33,359 nt of DNA from Deltaproteobacteria bacterium (GTDB taxonomy: Bacteria; Desulfobacterota; Desulfobacteria; Desulfobacterales; ETH-SRB1). Position numbers and translations under genes: made by a program. Positions 6,793 to 15,625 of this stretch are shown here, piece by piece. Location of the stretch: assembly GCA_030272815.1 (NCBI GenBank), contig JAJSZT010000039.1:1-33359 (forward strand), given 5' to 3'. The number at the start of each line of letters is the position of its first letter. The stretch's first letter is position 1. The notes beneath the pieces are model-generated. The model searched no databases. It saw nothing but the letters and a program-made list of their open reading frames with translations, and was not told the DNA's origin.

Positions 6793-7998
6793 CTATGATG
6801 GAAGAGAGCCTGCTACTTCAATCGTAAATTCATCCAGATTTTCCGGAAGATCGGCAAATACTATCATAAACGGTATAATTGAGCCCTCTTTAACCTTAAT
6901 ATTAGATTTATTATCGCCGAAGCGGTTCGAAAGCCTGTTGTTTATAGCGTCAAGATCCATATTCAGAAGCTCAAGTTCTGACAGTATCGTGCCGCAGTAA
7001 ACTGTTTTTGTTTTTAAAAGTATCTTTTCCTTTGTATAGAGTTTGCCGGTTATGCTTATATAACTGCGGGCATCGGAATATCCATTTTTTGCTTTGCCCG
7101 TGATTACAAGAAGTTTTCCGATCTTTGAGTTTTCTACAAATTTATTATTTATATCAGAAGTGTGAATTTTAAGATTTCCGGCATCCTGAACTTCAGGCTT
7201 TAACAAGTCGCTGACAAAGGGGATATTTATTCCGACGCTGTCGAGCAGCTTATATGTACCGTAGGCACCACTAATTAAGAGTGCTGCAAGCAACAATAAA
7301 AGGACAGGCATGCTTATCCTTTTATTTGCAGCAACCTTTGGCGGCTCACTTTTTTCAGTTAATGGGCCTTTTTCTGCCTTATCAATGGGTTCTATCGCTT
7401 TTTCAGCCTCTTGTTTATCGGGCATGACCCCCATATTAAATGTTTTTGAAGGTTCTTCTTTTTCCTCTATTTTTTCAGCAGTATATTCCCCGGGTGTTTT
7501 ATCTTGATCTATATCTTCCTGTTTACTTTCTTCAATTTTTGTTTCAGTCTCTCTGTCTATCTCAATTTCTTCCGGCTCCTCTTTTGCACTTATTTCGCTG
7601 TCTGTTTTATCATATAATTCAAGCTCTAATTCAGTTTCGATTTCAGCCTGTGTTTCATCGATTTCGGGCTCAAGATCAAGCTCAAGTTCAAGGCCGGTTT
7701 CTTCAGGCTTTTCTTCGACTTTGGTATTTTCTTCAAAAACCTCATCCGTCGCAAGCTCAATACCTTCTAATTCTTCTTGAGCCTTGTACTGTATGCCCGA
7801 TTCTATTTCTTCATCAGTAATTACGGCTTCGAGTTCTGTCTCGACTTCACTTGACTTGTCTGGTTCCTCAGAGAGTGAAGAAGGGTATGCTAAAAAAACT
7901 TTTTTACATTTTGAACATCTAACTTTTGAACCAGTCTGTTTCAGAAGGCTTTCATCTATGTTGAAATGTGTATCACATTCATTACATATAATAATCAT
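6793..7998 (-). CDS. MJ0042 zinc-ribbon / DUF3426 membrane protein with acidic linker
   Basis: A 401-aa protein in three parts. Residues 1-40 form an MJ0042-type zinc ribbon with Cys pairs C5/C8 and C28/C31. Residues from about 41 to 215 are a low-complexity, strongly acidic Glu-rich linker. A single membrane segment follows (MPVLLLLLAALLISGAYGTYKLL, about residues 229-251). The C-terminal 140 residues match the extracytoplasmic DUF3426 domain, which has a beta-sandwich look and ends in FADLPENLDEFTIEV. Such proteins are common in Deltaproteobacteria and of unknown function. The layout suggests a cytoplasmic metal-binding head tethered to a periplasmic domain. It sits downstream of hpt and about 100 bp from tRNA-Met. 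Confidence 0.85.
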   Translation of the reverse strand: MIIICNECDTHFNIDESLLKQTGSKVRCSKCKKVFLAYPSSLSEEPDKSSEVETELEAVITDEEIESGIQYKAQEELEGIELATDEVFEENTKVEEKPEETGLELELDLEPEIDETQAEIETELELELYDKTDSEISAKEEPEEIEIDRETETKIEESKQEDIDQDKTPGEYTAEKIEEKEEPSKTFNMGVMPDKQEAEKAIEPIDKAEKGPLTEKSEPPKVAANKRISMPVLLLLLAALLISGAYGTYKLLDSVGINIPFVSDLLKPEVQDAGNLKIHTSDINNKFVENSKIGKLLVITGKAKNGYSDARSYISITGKLYTKEKILLKTKTVYCGTILSELELLNMDLDAINNRLSNRFGDNKSNIKVKEGSIIPFMIVFADLPENLDEFTIEVAGSLPS

Positions 7999-8014
7999 AA
8001 CTTGTTCTCACTGG

Positions 8015-8533
8015 TTATTGTTTCAGGTGGTAGATTGCAGGAAGATTCCTGTAATCTTCGGCATAATCAATCCCATAACCTACAATGAAGCCTTTTTCTA
8101 TTCTATGGCACGGGTAAGCAATCTCTATCTCTGTCTCACGGCGTTCATATTTATCAAGCAGAGCGCAAATTTTGACACTCTTTGGATCAAAAGATTTTAG
8201 ATAATCAATAAGATATTTTAAAGTTAAACCAGTATCAACTAGATCCTCAACAATTAGAACGTCTTTATTTTTAATATTGATTTCAATATCCCTTGTTAAA
8301 TTTATTTTTCCAGATGAAACAGTATTTGAACCATAGCTGGAAATACCGACAAAATCAATTTTAACTGGAATGGTGATTTTTCGTATCAGATCGGCCATAA
8401 ATACAAATGCACCTTTTAAAACCCCAATAAGAACAAGTTCGCTGTCTTTATAGTCATCTGATATTTTTTGCCCAACATCAGCAACCATCTTTTCAATTTC
8501 ATCTTCATTAAGTACGGGAATTAAGTCAGCCAT
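8015..8533 (-). CDS. hpt: Hypoxanthine phosphoribosyltransferase
   Basis: Salvages hypoxanthine (and usually guanine) to IMP/GMP using PRPP. The 172-aa product has the PRPP-binding signature DVLIVEDLVDTGLTL, the upstream flexible-loop segment ISSYGSNTVSSG, and the C-terminal FIVGYGIDYAEDYRNLP expected of bacterial HPRTs. I chose ATG 8533 (MADLIPV). It has TTAGGAAA about 8-10 nt upstream on the minus strand and gives the usual length. The in-frame start at 8596 adds 21 residues with no family similarity. It probably shares transcription with the downstream DUF3426 gene (16-nt gap). Confidence 0.93.
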   Translation of the reverse strand: MADLIPVLNEDEIEKMVADVGQKISDDYKDSELVLIGVLKGAFVFMADLIRKITIPVKIDFVGISSYGSNTVSSGKINLTRDIEINIKNKDVLIVEDLVDTGLTLKYLIDYLKSFDPKSVKICALLDKYERRETEIEIAYPCHRIEKGFIVGYGIDYAEDYRNLPAIYHLKQ

Positions 8534-8629
8534 AATATTTTTTCCTAAGTTGACAGGATAAAATTCACACCGAAAATTATTTGTATTTGAATACATTGAA
8601 AGCGTTGTCTTGTCAATAAATTTGCTTTT

Positions 8630-9550
8630 TTACAGTCCGGTATCAGCCAATTCTTCAATCAACTTTTTTTGCTTTGTAGTAAGCTTTTTCGGCATATTGA
8701 CTCTGACAAGCACATAAAGATCGCCTTTTCCTTTGTCCTTCATATAAGGGAGCCCGTGGCCTGAAAGACGCATCATAGTCTTGTGTTTTGTGCCCGGAGG
8801 TATTTTAACGCTTAATTCCTTGTAAGCAATGGTTGGAACAGATATGCTTGTTCCAAGGATAGCCTCGCTCATTTTTATCTCTGTGTTTGTATAAAGATCG
8901 TATCCTTTAACTGTGAATGCCAGATCATCATAAACCTTGGAAAGAATATAAAGATCTCCCGGAGGTCCACCATATGGACCTGGCTCACCCTTTCCGGCAA
9001 GGCGCAGTTTTTTGCCGGTTACCATGCCTTTTGGTATTTTGACTGTTATTTTTTCAGTATGTCCCGCACGTATAAATTGTACGGTTTTGCTTGTTCCGGC
9101 TGCTACTTCCTGGAGAGTCAAAGGTAATTCATATACAAAATCTGATCCCTTGATCCTTGTCTGACGCTGCCTTGCTTGATTGCCAAACGGGGTTTCACCA
9201 CCAAATGAAAATCTTATACCATCTCCACCTCGGCTGGTGAAAAAACTTTTATCTCTAAACCCGAATTCTTTCAAAATATCGGTAAAATCAAATCCCCTGA
9301 AGATGTCTTCCTGCGAATACCTCTGACGGAATCCAGTTGAGCCGAATGTGTCATACTGTTTGCGTTTTTCCTTATCGTTTAAGACAGCGTAAGCTTCACT
9401 TATTTTTTTAAACTTAGCTTCAGCATCTTTATCATCCCTGGCATGGTCGGGATGGTACTTCATGGCAAGCTTCCGATATGCCTTTTTAATTTCAGCGTTG
9501 GTAGCATTTTTGTTTACGCCAAGTATTTTATAATAATCTGTTTCGGACAT
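8630..9550 (-). CDS. cbpA: CbpA-type DnaJ co-chaperone
   Basis: A 306-aa type II J-domain protein that would stimulate the ATPase of DnaK. Residues 1-68 are the J domain ([28 protein letters not shown] at 33-35). A Gly/Phe-rich linker follows ([17 protein letters not shown]), then the two beta-sandwich substrate-binding domains ([40 protein letters not shown]). The four CxxCxGxG zinc motifs of full DnaJ are missing, so this is the CbpA/DjlA-like class. The start is supported by GAGGAAA upstream of the ATG. A stand-alone stress or protein-folding helper is likely; binding to curved DNA, known for E. coli CbpA, cannot be judged here. Confidence 0.9.
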   Translation of the reverse strand: MSETDYYKILGVNKNATNAEIKKAYRKLAMKYHPDHARDDKDAEAKFKKISEAYAVLNDKEKRKQYDTFGSTGFRQRYSQEDIFRGFDFTDILKEFGFRDKSFFTSRGGDGIRFSFGGETPFGNQARQRQTRIKGSDFVYELPLTLQEVAAGTSKTVQFIRAGHTEKITVKIPKGMVTGKKLRLAGKGEPGPYGGPPGDLYILSKVYDDLAFTVKGYDLYTNTEIKMSEAILGTSISVPTIAYKELSVKIPPGTKHKTMMRLSGHGLPYMKDKGKGDLYVLVRVNMPKKLTTKQKKLIEELADTGL

Positions 9551-9567
9551 TTTAATATTTCCTCATT

Positions 9568-9676
9568 GTAACTACTCAGGGGAATAGGCTGAAGGTTGAA
9601 GACTGAAGCTTCCTGCCATCCTTCAGTCTTCAACCTTCATCCTACCCAGCTTCCACCTTCAGCCTTCCACCTTCAG
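9568..9676. repeat. Spacer repeat: GTAACTACTCAGG word, 18-bp hairpin and CTTCCACCTTCAG words
   Basis: The 13-mer at 9568-9580 recurs inverted at 15533-15545. A perfect 18-bp stem at 9591-9608/9621-9638 encloses a 12-nt loop. CTTCCACCTTCAG occurs at 9650-9662 and 9664-9676. The last copy overlaps the end of mnmG and supplies its TGA stop (9673-9675). Three more copies lie at the other end of mnmG. Confidence 0.8.
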
Positions 9677-11541
9677 CTAAATGCTTTGATGGCAACCATA
9701 AGCACGGAAAGTGCGGAAGGGGTGATACCTTCTATACGGGATGCCTGTCCAAGTGAATTCGGCCTTATGGAAGAAAGCTTTTTCTTAAGTTCATTTGAAA
9801 GACTATGAACCTTTGTAAAGTCGAAATCTTTCGGGATGTTCATCCTCTCTAAGTTTTTAAACTTTTCTATTTCTCGAAGCTGCTTTTTTATATAACCCTC
9901 ATATTTTATTTCTATTTCTACCTGTTGTGCAACCTTTTTGTTTATATCGTCATGGCTTTTAGCCAGTGCTTCTATGGTTTGATAATCAATTTCAGCTCTC
10001 TTAAGAATTTGATCAAGATATATTCCATTGTTTATGGGTTTTGTCCCGCGACTAAGTAAATAGTTGTTTGTTTCTTCCGACGGTTTAATTATCGTTCCTT
10101 TTATTCTATTTATTTCTTTGGTTATCATTTTTTGTCTTTCTTTCACATCTTTTAAGGCATCATTGCCGATAAGACCGAGTGAATGCCCTATTTCCATCAG
10201 CCTTAGATCTGCATTGTCCTCACGCAGCATAAGCCTGTATTCCGCTCTTGATGTAAACATCCGGTATGGTTCCCGCGTACCTTTAGTTATAAGGTCATCT
10301 ATCATGACAGCCATGTATGCCTGTGACCTGTCTAAGATAAAAGCAGGTCTTCCCTGAACTTTGCATGCAGCATTAATTCCTGCCCATAGTCCCTGAGCAG
10401 CAGCTTCTTCATAGCCTGAAGTCCCATTTATCTGGCCGGCAGTAAACAGCCCTGAAATCAATTTTGTTTCAAGGGTAGGTTTAATCTGAACAGGATTTAT
10501 ATAGTCATATTCAATAGCATATGCAGGTCTCATGATTTCAGCTTCTTCCAGCCCTTCAACCGATCTGACGAACTGAATCTGAATTTCCATTGGAAGACTG
10601 TTCCCAAGACCGCTGGCATAAATTTCATCTGTATCGAGTCCTTCCGGTTCCAGAATAACCTGATGCCTTTCTTTATTGGGAAACCTTACGATCTTATCTT
10701 CGAATGAGGGGCAGTATCTGGCGGGAATACCTTTTATAATTCCGCTATACAGGGGAGAAAATTTAAGGTTGTCTTTTATTAACATATGGCTTTTCTTATT
10801 GGTATACCCTATATAGCTTGGAATTTGAGGCATGGTAATCTTTTTGGTAAAAAAAGATATCGGTGCAGGAGCGTGGTCAACGTCTTGTTTATTGAACTTT
10901 GAAAAATCGATACTTGATTTTTTTAGCCTTGGAGGTGTGCCGGTCTTTAGCCTGCCGAGCTGAAAACCCAGTTGTTTAAGATGTTCAGGTAACCCATAAG
11001 AAGCAAACTCACCGGCTCTTCCAGACTTAAATGAATTAAATCCTATGTGGACAAGACCGCTTAAAAATGTTCCTGCAGCAAGGACTACTGTTCTGGCCGG
11101 ATAACCGAATCCTGTATTATCTTCTACCCCTGCGATGCTGCCGTTTTCTATAACAAGGCGTTCAACCATAGCCTGCTTGAGGTCTAGATTCGGCTGTTTT
11201 TCTATTACAGCCTTCATGGCCATATGGTAACGAATTTTGTCGTTTTGAGTCCTGGATGAATGGACTGCGGGACCTTTTTTTGTATTCAGCGTTCTGTATT
11301 GTATCGCTGTTTTATCTGTAATTTTTGCCATCTCGCCACCCAGTGCATCAATTTCTTTTACTAGCTGTCCTTTGGCTATACCGCCTATCGATGGACTGCA
11401 TGGCATTGACGCGACCTTATCAAGATCTATGGCAACAAGAAGAACGCTGCAACCCATTCGAGCTGATGAGAGTGCAGCTTCGCATCCTGCATGGCCGGCA
11501 CCTATAACAATGATATCGTATTTTTTTTGATATATACTCAC
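9673..11541 (-). CDS. mnmG: tRNA uridine-34 modification enzyme MnmG (GidA)
   Basis: The FAD enzyme that, with MnmE, builds carboxymethylaminomethyl or related groups on wobble U34 of tRNAs. The product is about 622 aa. Visible motifs are the FAD-binding [16 protein letters not shown], the [15 protein letters not shown] segment with its conserved Cys, [28 protein letters not shown] with the second conserved Cys, [19 protein letters not shown] and [14 protein letters not shown] place the start at GTG 11541 ([12 protein letters not shown]), which aligns with the usual distance to the FAD motif. An in-frame GTG at 11568 adds nine residues from repeat DNA. Both ends of the gene lie in CTTCCACCTTCAG repeats. 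Confidence 0.93.
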   Translation of the reverse strand: MSIYQKKYDIIVIGAGHAGCEAALSSARMGCSVLLVAIDLDKVASMPCSPSIGGIAKGQLVKEIDALGGEMAKITDKTAIQYRTLNTKKGPAVHSSRTQNDKIRYHMAMKAVIEKQPNLDLKQAMVERLVIENGSIAGVEDNTGFGYPARTVVLAAGTFLSGLVHIGFNSFKSGRAGEFASYGLPEHLKQLGFQLGRLKTGTPPRLKKSSIDFSKFNKQDVDHAPAPISFFTKKITMPQIPSYIGYTNKKSHMLIKDNLKFSPLYSGIIKGIPARYCPSFEDKIVRFPNKERHQVILEPEGLDTDEIYASGLGNSLPMEIQIQFVRSVEGLEEAEIMRPAYAIEYDYINPVQIKPTLETKLISGLFTAGQINGTSGYEEAAAQGLWAGINAACKVQGRPAFILDRSQAYMAVMIDDLITKGTREPYRMFTSRAEYRLMLREDNADLRLMEIGHSLGLIGNDALKDVKERQKMITKEINRIKGTIIKPSEETNNYLLSRGTKPINNGIYLDQILKRAEIDYQTIEALAKSHDDINKKVAQQVEIEIKYEGYIKKQLREIEKFKNLERMNIPKDFDFTKVHSLSNELKKKLSSIRPNSLGQASRIEGITPSALSVLMVAIKAFS

Positions 11542-11595
11542 TTCCACCTTCAGTCTTTCATCTTCCACCTTCAGCCTTCAGTCTTCCACCTTCAG
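11541..11595. repeat. Three CTTCCACCTTCAG copies at 21-bp spacing
   Basis: Exact 13-mers start at 11541, 11562 and 11583, so the period is exactly 21 bp. The finer structure is alternating heptamers CTTCCAC and CTTCAGN. The same 13-mer occurs twice at the 3' end of mnmG with a 14-bp period. The segment covers the region from which mnmG would be translated. Confidence 0.8.
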
Positions 11596-11677
11596 CCTAT
11601 CAACCTATCAACCCAAGTAATTACTATTGATAATATATATATGTTTTAGTATCAAAGCAAGTGGCGGAATTATTGAT

Positions 11678-12607
11678 ATGAATAATAGATATTTTGATTT
11701 AAACACATATTACAGGAATATATTCGGATGCAGAGTCCAGAAAATTACCATTGACGCAGGGCTTTCATGCCCGAACAGGGATGGTACGATTTCAACAGGC
11801 GGATGCATATACTGTAATTCAAAGGGATCGGGAACCGGCGCTTATGCAAAAGGGCTTTCGATAAAAGATCAGTTAATTAAAGGTAAAAAAGCGCTTTCTA
11901 AACGGTATAAGGCAAAAAAGTTCATTGCTTATTTCCAGTCTTTTTCTAACACATATGCTCCATTTGGCAAGCTAAAAAGCCTCTATGATGAAGCTCTTGC
12001 GGTAGATGATGTTGTTGGACTGTCAATCGGTACAAGACCCGACTGTGTGGACAAGCCTGTTCTGGAACTTTTGCAGAGCTATGAGAAAAATTATCTAATC
12101 TGGATAGAATACGGTATCCAGTCTGTTCATGATGAAACACTTGCCCTTATAAACAGGGGTCATGATTTTAAATGTTTCAAAGATATTGTCGATGTCACCA
12201 GAAATACAGACATAAAAATTTGTGTGCATGTTATACTGGGGCTCCCGAATGAAAATAAAAAGCAAATGCTTGAGACGGCAAAAACTATAGCGGGCATGGG
12301 AATAGATGGTATCAAACTGCATCTTCTTTACGTTGTTAAAGGAACTAAGCTTGAAAAACTTTATAATGCCGGCGATTACAGATGCCTTGAACAGCAGGAA
12401 TATGTAAATCTTGTGTGTGATTTTTTAGAACTGATGCCCAAGAATATGGTAATTCAGCGTCTTACCGGTGACCCACATTATGAAGAGCTGGTGGCGCCTA
12501 TATGGTCACTTAATAAAATGGAAACACTTGTCCTTATAAAAGATACCCTGGAGAAAAGGGATTCATGGCAAGGGAAATTTAACGGAAGAATTCCCCCTTT
12601 ATTTTGA
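11678..12607 (+). CDS. Radical SAM protein, TIGR01212/YhcC family
   Basis: A 309-aa radical SAM protein of the TIGR01212 (E. coli YhcC) group. The iron-sulfur motif lies near the N-terminus (LSCPNRDGTISTGGCIYC), where three cysteines in the family's unusual spacing bind the 4Fe-4S cluster. Further family blocks are YFQSFSNTYAP, SIGTRPDCV, WIEYGIQSVHDETL, INRGH, HVILGLPNE and HLLYVVKGTKLEKLY. The reaction is not established for most members. The ATG at 11678 follows a GGCGGA at 7-10 nt; an upstream in-frame start at 11627 adds unlikely sequence. It is transcribed divergently from mnmG and stands alone before a repeat-filled gap. Confidence 0.88.
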   Translation: MNNRYFDLNTYYRNIFGCRVQKITIDAGLSCPNRDGTISTGGCIYCNSKGSGTGAYAKGLSIKDQLIKGKKALSKRYKAKKFIAYFQSFSNTYAPFGKLKSLYDEALAVDDVVGLSIGTRPDCVDKPVLELLQSYEKNYLIWIEYGIQSVHDETLALINRGHDFKCFKDIVDVTRNTDIKICVHVILGLPNENKKQMLETAKTIAGMGIDGIKLHLLYVVKGTKLEKLYNAGDYRCLEQQEYVNLVCDFLELMPKNMVIQRLTGDPHYEELVAPIWSLNKMETLVLIKDTLEKRDSWQGKFNGRIPPLF

Positions 12608-12720
12608 ACCGCAGAACCGCAGAACAAGGAACCGCAGAATATCGAAGTGAAAGATATCGATTTATTCCTTTCAAAAAACTTCTGCTGTTTGACATTCCTT
12701 GTTCGATATTCGATATTCAA
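12608..12720. repeat. Spacer of ACCGCAGA octamers and GAATATCGAA inverted words
   Basis: ACCGCAGA occurs at 12608-12615, 12616-12623 and 12631-12638, the second and third copies separated by ACAAGGA. GAATATCGAA (12637-12646) pairs with TTCGATATTC words at 12702-12718, and AACAAGGAA pairs with TTCCTTGTT near 12696-12704. The gap between the radical SAM gene and the DHH gene therefore folds back on itself. Short open frames across it are not genes. Confidence 0.65.
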
Positions 12721-12819
12721 ATTCTAATAACGAAAGACGCTGAAAATGATAAAAATATTGTGTTGTCAAGATATATTTTTCGAAAACTGAAGCAATTATA
12801 AGATATTATAAGGACTTAA

Positions 12820-13815
12820 GTGCATATGGCTCTTTCCGTGTCTGAAAGGCTGCGCCGCTTTTATGATTTATTTTCGGGCAACGATAATATTCTGATCGTT
12901 ATTAACGCTGATCCTGATTCTGTTTCAAGTGCAATGGCCGTTAAAAGATTGTTATGGCGCAGGGTTGCAAATATAACTATATCCAATATCAATATAATCA
13001 AACGTCCTGATAATCTGGCAATGATCAGGCTTTTGGACGTCAGCCTGGTTCATATTGATGAAATAGATGAGGGAAGCTTTAATCGTTTTATAATGGTTGA
13101 TTCACAGCCGGATCATCATGAAGTATTTGCCAGGTTTAACTTTGATGTCATTATAGATCATCATCCTGAGACGGATGTGAAAGGATCTTTTATTGATATC
13201 CGACCTAAATATGGTGCTACAGCTACCATCATGACCGAATATTTGAGAGCGGCCAAAATTAAACCAGCCGCTAAACTGGCAACAGGTCTATTTTATGCAA
13301 TTAAGACAGATACAAGCAATTTTGAAAGGCATACTTTAATTGAAGATATCCGGGCATTTCAATTTCTTTTCCGCCATATCAATATTCAACTGGCCCGGAG
13401 GATTGAGCAGGCAGACCTTAAACTCGAATTTTTGAAATATTTCAGAAGCGCCATTCAGAACATGCGCAGGCGAAAAAACAAAATATATGTTCATCTCGGT
13501 TCTGTGGTGAACCCGGATATATGTGTACTTATAGCTGATTTTTTCATGAGAATAGATTCGATAAACTGGAGTATTGTTTCCGGTATTTATGCAAAGAAGC
13601 TGATTATTATTTTTAGAAATGACGGTCTTCGCAGAAATGCCGGTAATGTGGCAAGGCTGAGTTTTTGTGATATCGGATCTGCAGGAGGTCATAAAAGTAT
13701 AGCTCGTTCTGAAATTTCAGTCGCCAATATAAAGGACCTGGTTGACTATAAGGATGATGATAAGCTTTTAACCTGGATTATAAACAAGATAAACGATAGA
13801 GCTGGTGAAAGATAA
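12820..13815 (+). CDS. DHH-family phosphoesterase (NrnA/RecJ-like)
   Basis: A 331-aa protein of the DHH phosphoesterase superfamily, which includes nanoRNases, cyclic dinucleotide phosphodiesterases and RecJ. Motif I reads NADPDSVSSAMA (Asn where many members have His). Motif II is MVDSQPDHH, motif III is the name-giving IIDHHPE, motif IV is AIKTDTSNF, and the C-terminal DHHA1 part has GSAGGHKSIAR. The GTG start at 12820 has AAGGA six bases upstream; an ATG two codons later is the alternative. The stop overlaps the next ATG by one base (TAATG), so DHH and MBL proteins are co-translated. Substrate is unknown; degradation of short oligonucleotides is the conservative guess. Confidence 0.85.
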   Translation: MHMALSVSERLRRFYDLFSGNDNILIVINADPDSVSSAMAVKRLLWRRVANITISNINIIKRPDNLAMIRLLDVSLVHIDEIDEGSFNRFIMVDSQPDHHEVFARFNFDVIIDHHPETDVKGSFIDIRPKYGATATIMTEYLRAAKIKPAAKLATGLFYAIKTDTSNFERHTLIEDIRAFQFLFRHINIQLARRIEQADLKLEFLKYFRSAIQNMRRRKNKIYVHLGSVVNPDICVLIADFFMRIDSINWSIVSGIYAKKLIIIFRNDGLRRNAGNVARLSFCDIGSAGGHKSIARSEISVANIKDLVDYKDDDKLLTWIINKINDRAGER

Positions 13816-14663
13816 TGGCTGTCAAAAATTCTGAACTTTCTGTGACTATACTTGGTTCAGGCACATGTGTACCATCGCTCAAAAGGAGTTCTTGCTCTGC
13901 ATTAATTGAAACAGGCGGGAAAAAGCTTGTTTTTGATTTAGGCCCTGGCACAATGAGAAGGCTTCTTGAAGTTGGTACTAAAATTTTTGATATTTCATTT
14001 ATTTTTTTCAGTCATTTCCATCCGGATCATACTGGGGAACTGGTCTCATTTTTATTTGCCAGCAAATATTCCGGTAAAGAACGAAGGCAAACTCCCATAA
14101 CATTTATAGCTGGAAGGGGATTTGCAGAGTTTTATAACAGGCTGAAAATGGTATATGGCAACTGGGTTGAACTTGAGCCGGGTTTGATAAATATTATTGA
14201 ACTTGATAATAAAAATTATGACATTATAAAATTTGATGATTTTACTATTGAATCAATTCCAGTTGAACATAACAATGAGAGCTTGGCATACAGGGTTACG
14301 AGCCGGAACGGAATATCGGTTGTGTATTCAGGTGATACGGATTTCAGTAATAATCTTGTTACGTTGGCAAATGAAGCTGATTTGTTGATCTGTGAATCAG
14401 CTCTTCCGGATGAATTAAAGGTAAAAGGCCATTTAACACCGTCTCTTGCAGGTAAAATAGCAACAATGGCAAATGTCAAAAAATTAATGCTAATACATTT
14501 TTATCCTGAATGCGATGAGGTAGATATTGAAAAAGAATGTCGTAAGGCTTATAGTAATAAACTTATACTTGCGGAAGATTTTGTGAGAGTTGATTTAAGA
14601 GTGCCTAAAGTTAAAGTGTCGCTTCGCTCCATTAATTGTAACCGTTCACGGCTTGAAACTTGA
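13815..14663 (+). CDS. MBL-fold hydrolase, RNase Z-like
   Basis: A metallo-beta-lactamase-fold protein (282 aa). It has the metal motif HFHPDH preceded by FFS, an N-terminal LGSGTCVPSLKRSSCSALIE as in RNase Z/arylsulfatase-like enzymes, a bridging Asp in YSGDTDFS, PVEHN, and a last His in LMLIHFYPE. RNase Z proper is usually a little longer and has a flexible arm; none is evident here, so a related phosphodiesterase is equally likely. It is translationally coupled to the DHH gene, suggesting joint nucleic-acid or nucleotide turnover. The last codons (NRSRLET and stop) fall in the dispersed repeat that starts at about 14640. Confidence 0.85.
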   Translation: MAVKNSELSVTILGSGTCVPSLKRSSCSALIETGGKKLVFDLGPGTMRRLLEVGTKIFDISFIFFSHFHPDHTGELVSFLFASKYSGKERRQTPITFIAGRGFAEFYNRLKMVYGNWVELEPGLINIIELDNKNYDIIKFDDFTIESIPVEHNNESLAYRVTSRNGISVVYSGDTDFSNNLVTLANEADLLICESALPDELKVKGHLTPSLAGKIATMANVKKLMLIHFYPECDEVDIEKECRKAYSNKLILAEDFVRVDLRVPKVKVSLRSINCNRSRLET

Positions 14664-14752
14664 AATTGGAAAGTAGAAATTGGGAAGAACAGTACAAAAG
14701 CATGAAGGCCGAATTTCTAATTTCTAATTTCAATGTTCCGTGAACGCTTACC
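14640..14752. repeat. Dispersed repeat with heptamer structure, overlapping the MBL gene end
   Basis: It begins GTAACCGTTCACGG, continues with heptamers CTTGAAA, CTTGAAA, TTGGAAA, GTAGAAA and TTGGGAA (14652-14686), then a segment shared with 698-772, then GAATTTC, TAATTTC, TAATTTC (14711-14731), and ends AATGTTCCGTGAACGCTTAC. The ends contain inverted GTTCACGG/CCGTGAAC words. No gene lies in the gap 14664-14866. Confidence 0.75.
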
Positions 14753-14866
14753 ATTAATTAATATGAAATCAACAGAATTCTACAATTTTAGGCACTTTAG
14801 GCGCTCAAAACAGGGTACCTTTGAGGGCTAATATAAACAAGCACCTCTTGGGGGTATTAATAAGAT

Positions 14867-15529
14867 ATGAGATATTATCCGGTTAATCTTGATATACAGA
14901 ATCGTAAATGTTTAGTGGTCGGTGGCGGCTCAGTGAGCACAAGGAAGGTTATGACACTTCTGGAATGCGGGGCTGTTGTTACAGTTGTAAGTCCTGATGT
15001 TGCTGAAGAGCTGCTTGAGCTTGCAGAAAAAAAGATGATAAAATTAAAGAGAAGGCCTTATGAGTCCTCTGATATTGACGGTATGTTTCTCGTTATCGGA
15101 GCTACTGACAACGAGGAATTAAACCGGCAGATAAATAAGGATGCAGAACACCAAAATAAATTGTGCAACATAGCTGACCGACCTGAGGTCTGCAATTTTA
15201 TTCTTCCTTCTATTGTAAACAGAGGTAATCTTGTAATTGCTATTTCCACTTCAGGTAAAAGCCCGGCTTTTGCAAAAAAAATGCGTCAAGACCTTGAAAA
15301 AGAATTTGGAGAGGAATATGACGAGTTTTTACAGTTAATGGGAGCTATACGCAAAAAGGCGTTAAGCGAAAAACACGAACCGGAAGCGCACAAGCACCTT
15401 TTTGAACAGCTTATAAATAGAGGGCTTATCGATATGATTAGGAACCATGATGAGGAAAGAATAAACTCCCTCCTTCTTGAGATTTTTGGCCAGGGATACA
15501 GGTTTGAAGAATTAATGAAGGCAAAGTAA
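14867..15529 (+). CDS. Precorrin-2 dehydrogenase / sirohydrochlorin ferrochelatase (CysG N-terminal type)
   Basis: Oxidises precorrin-2 to sirohydrochlorin with NAD; some members also insert iron to make siroheme. The 220-aa protein has the family start YYPVNLDIQNRKCLVVGGGSVSTRK with its Rossmann glycines, then VVSPDVAEEL, FLVIGATDNEELN, CNIADRPEVCNFILPSI and the ISTSGKSPAFAKKMR motif. Like Met8p it lacks the methyltransferase half of full CysG. It is the first of a plus-strand set with CcsB/HemX and HemA. In sulfate reducers siroheme serves sulfite reductase and, through the Ahb route, heme. A GGGGG run lies about 16 nt before the ATG. Confidence 0.92.
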   Translation: MRYYPVNLDIQNRKCLVVGGGSVSTRKVMTLLECGAVVTVVSPDVAEELLELAEKKMIKLKRRPYESSDIDGMFLVIGATDNEELNRQINKDAEHQNKLCNIADRPEVCNFILPSIVNRGNLVIAISTSGKSPAFAKKMRQDLEKEFGEEYDEFLQLMGAIRKKALSEKHEPEAHKHLFEQLINRGLIDMIRNHDEERINSLLLEIFGQGYRFEELMKAK

Positions 15530-15532
15530 CAA

Positions 15533-15608
15533 CCTGAGTAGTTACCATGCTTCAATCATTACAAAAACCTTGAACGGTGAACTTTTGAACCTGTGAACGC
15601 TTACAAGA
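15533..15608. repeat. Spacer repeat: inverted copy of the 9568 13-mer plus GTGAACG words
   Basis: CCTGAGTAGTTAC at 15533-15545 is the exact reverse complement of 9568-9580. Next comes ATGCTTCAATCATTACAAAA, close to ATACTTCAATCATGACAAAA at 5838-5857, then TTGAACGGTGAACTTTTGAAC and TGTGAACGCTTACAAG. The piece is a mosaic of words seen in at least three other gaps. Confidence 0.65.
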
Positions 15609-15625
15609 TGTTTAAGGTGTAATCA

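Noticed and set aside
7440-7820. 126-codon open frame on the plus strand
   Set aside because: It is the antisense of the Glu-rich linker of the DUF3426 protein; low-complexity Phe/Leu composition explains the absence of stops.
12604-12801. 65-codon open frame starting in the spacer after the radical SAM gene
   Set aside because: Its first residues (RRTAEQGTAEYRSE) are a translation of the ACCGCAGA repeat; no ribosome-binding site.
14753-14866. Riboswitch (cobalamin or similar) before precorrin-2 dehydrogenase
   Set aside because: No conserved box or multi-stem fold is recognisable in the 110 bp before the gene.
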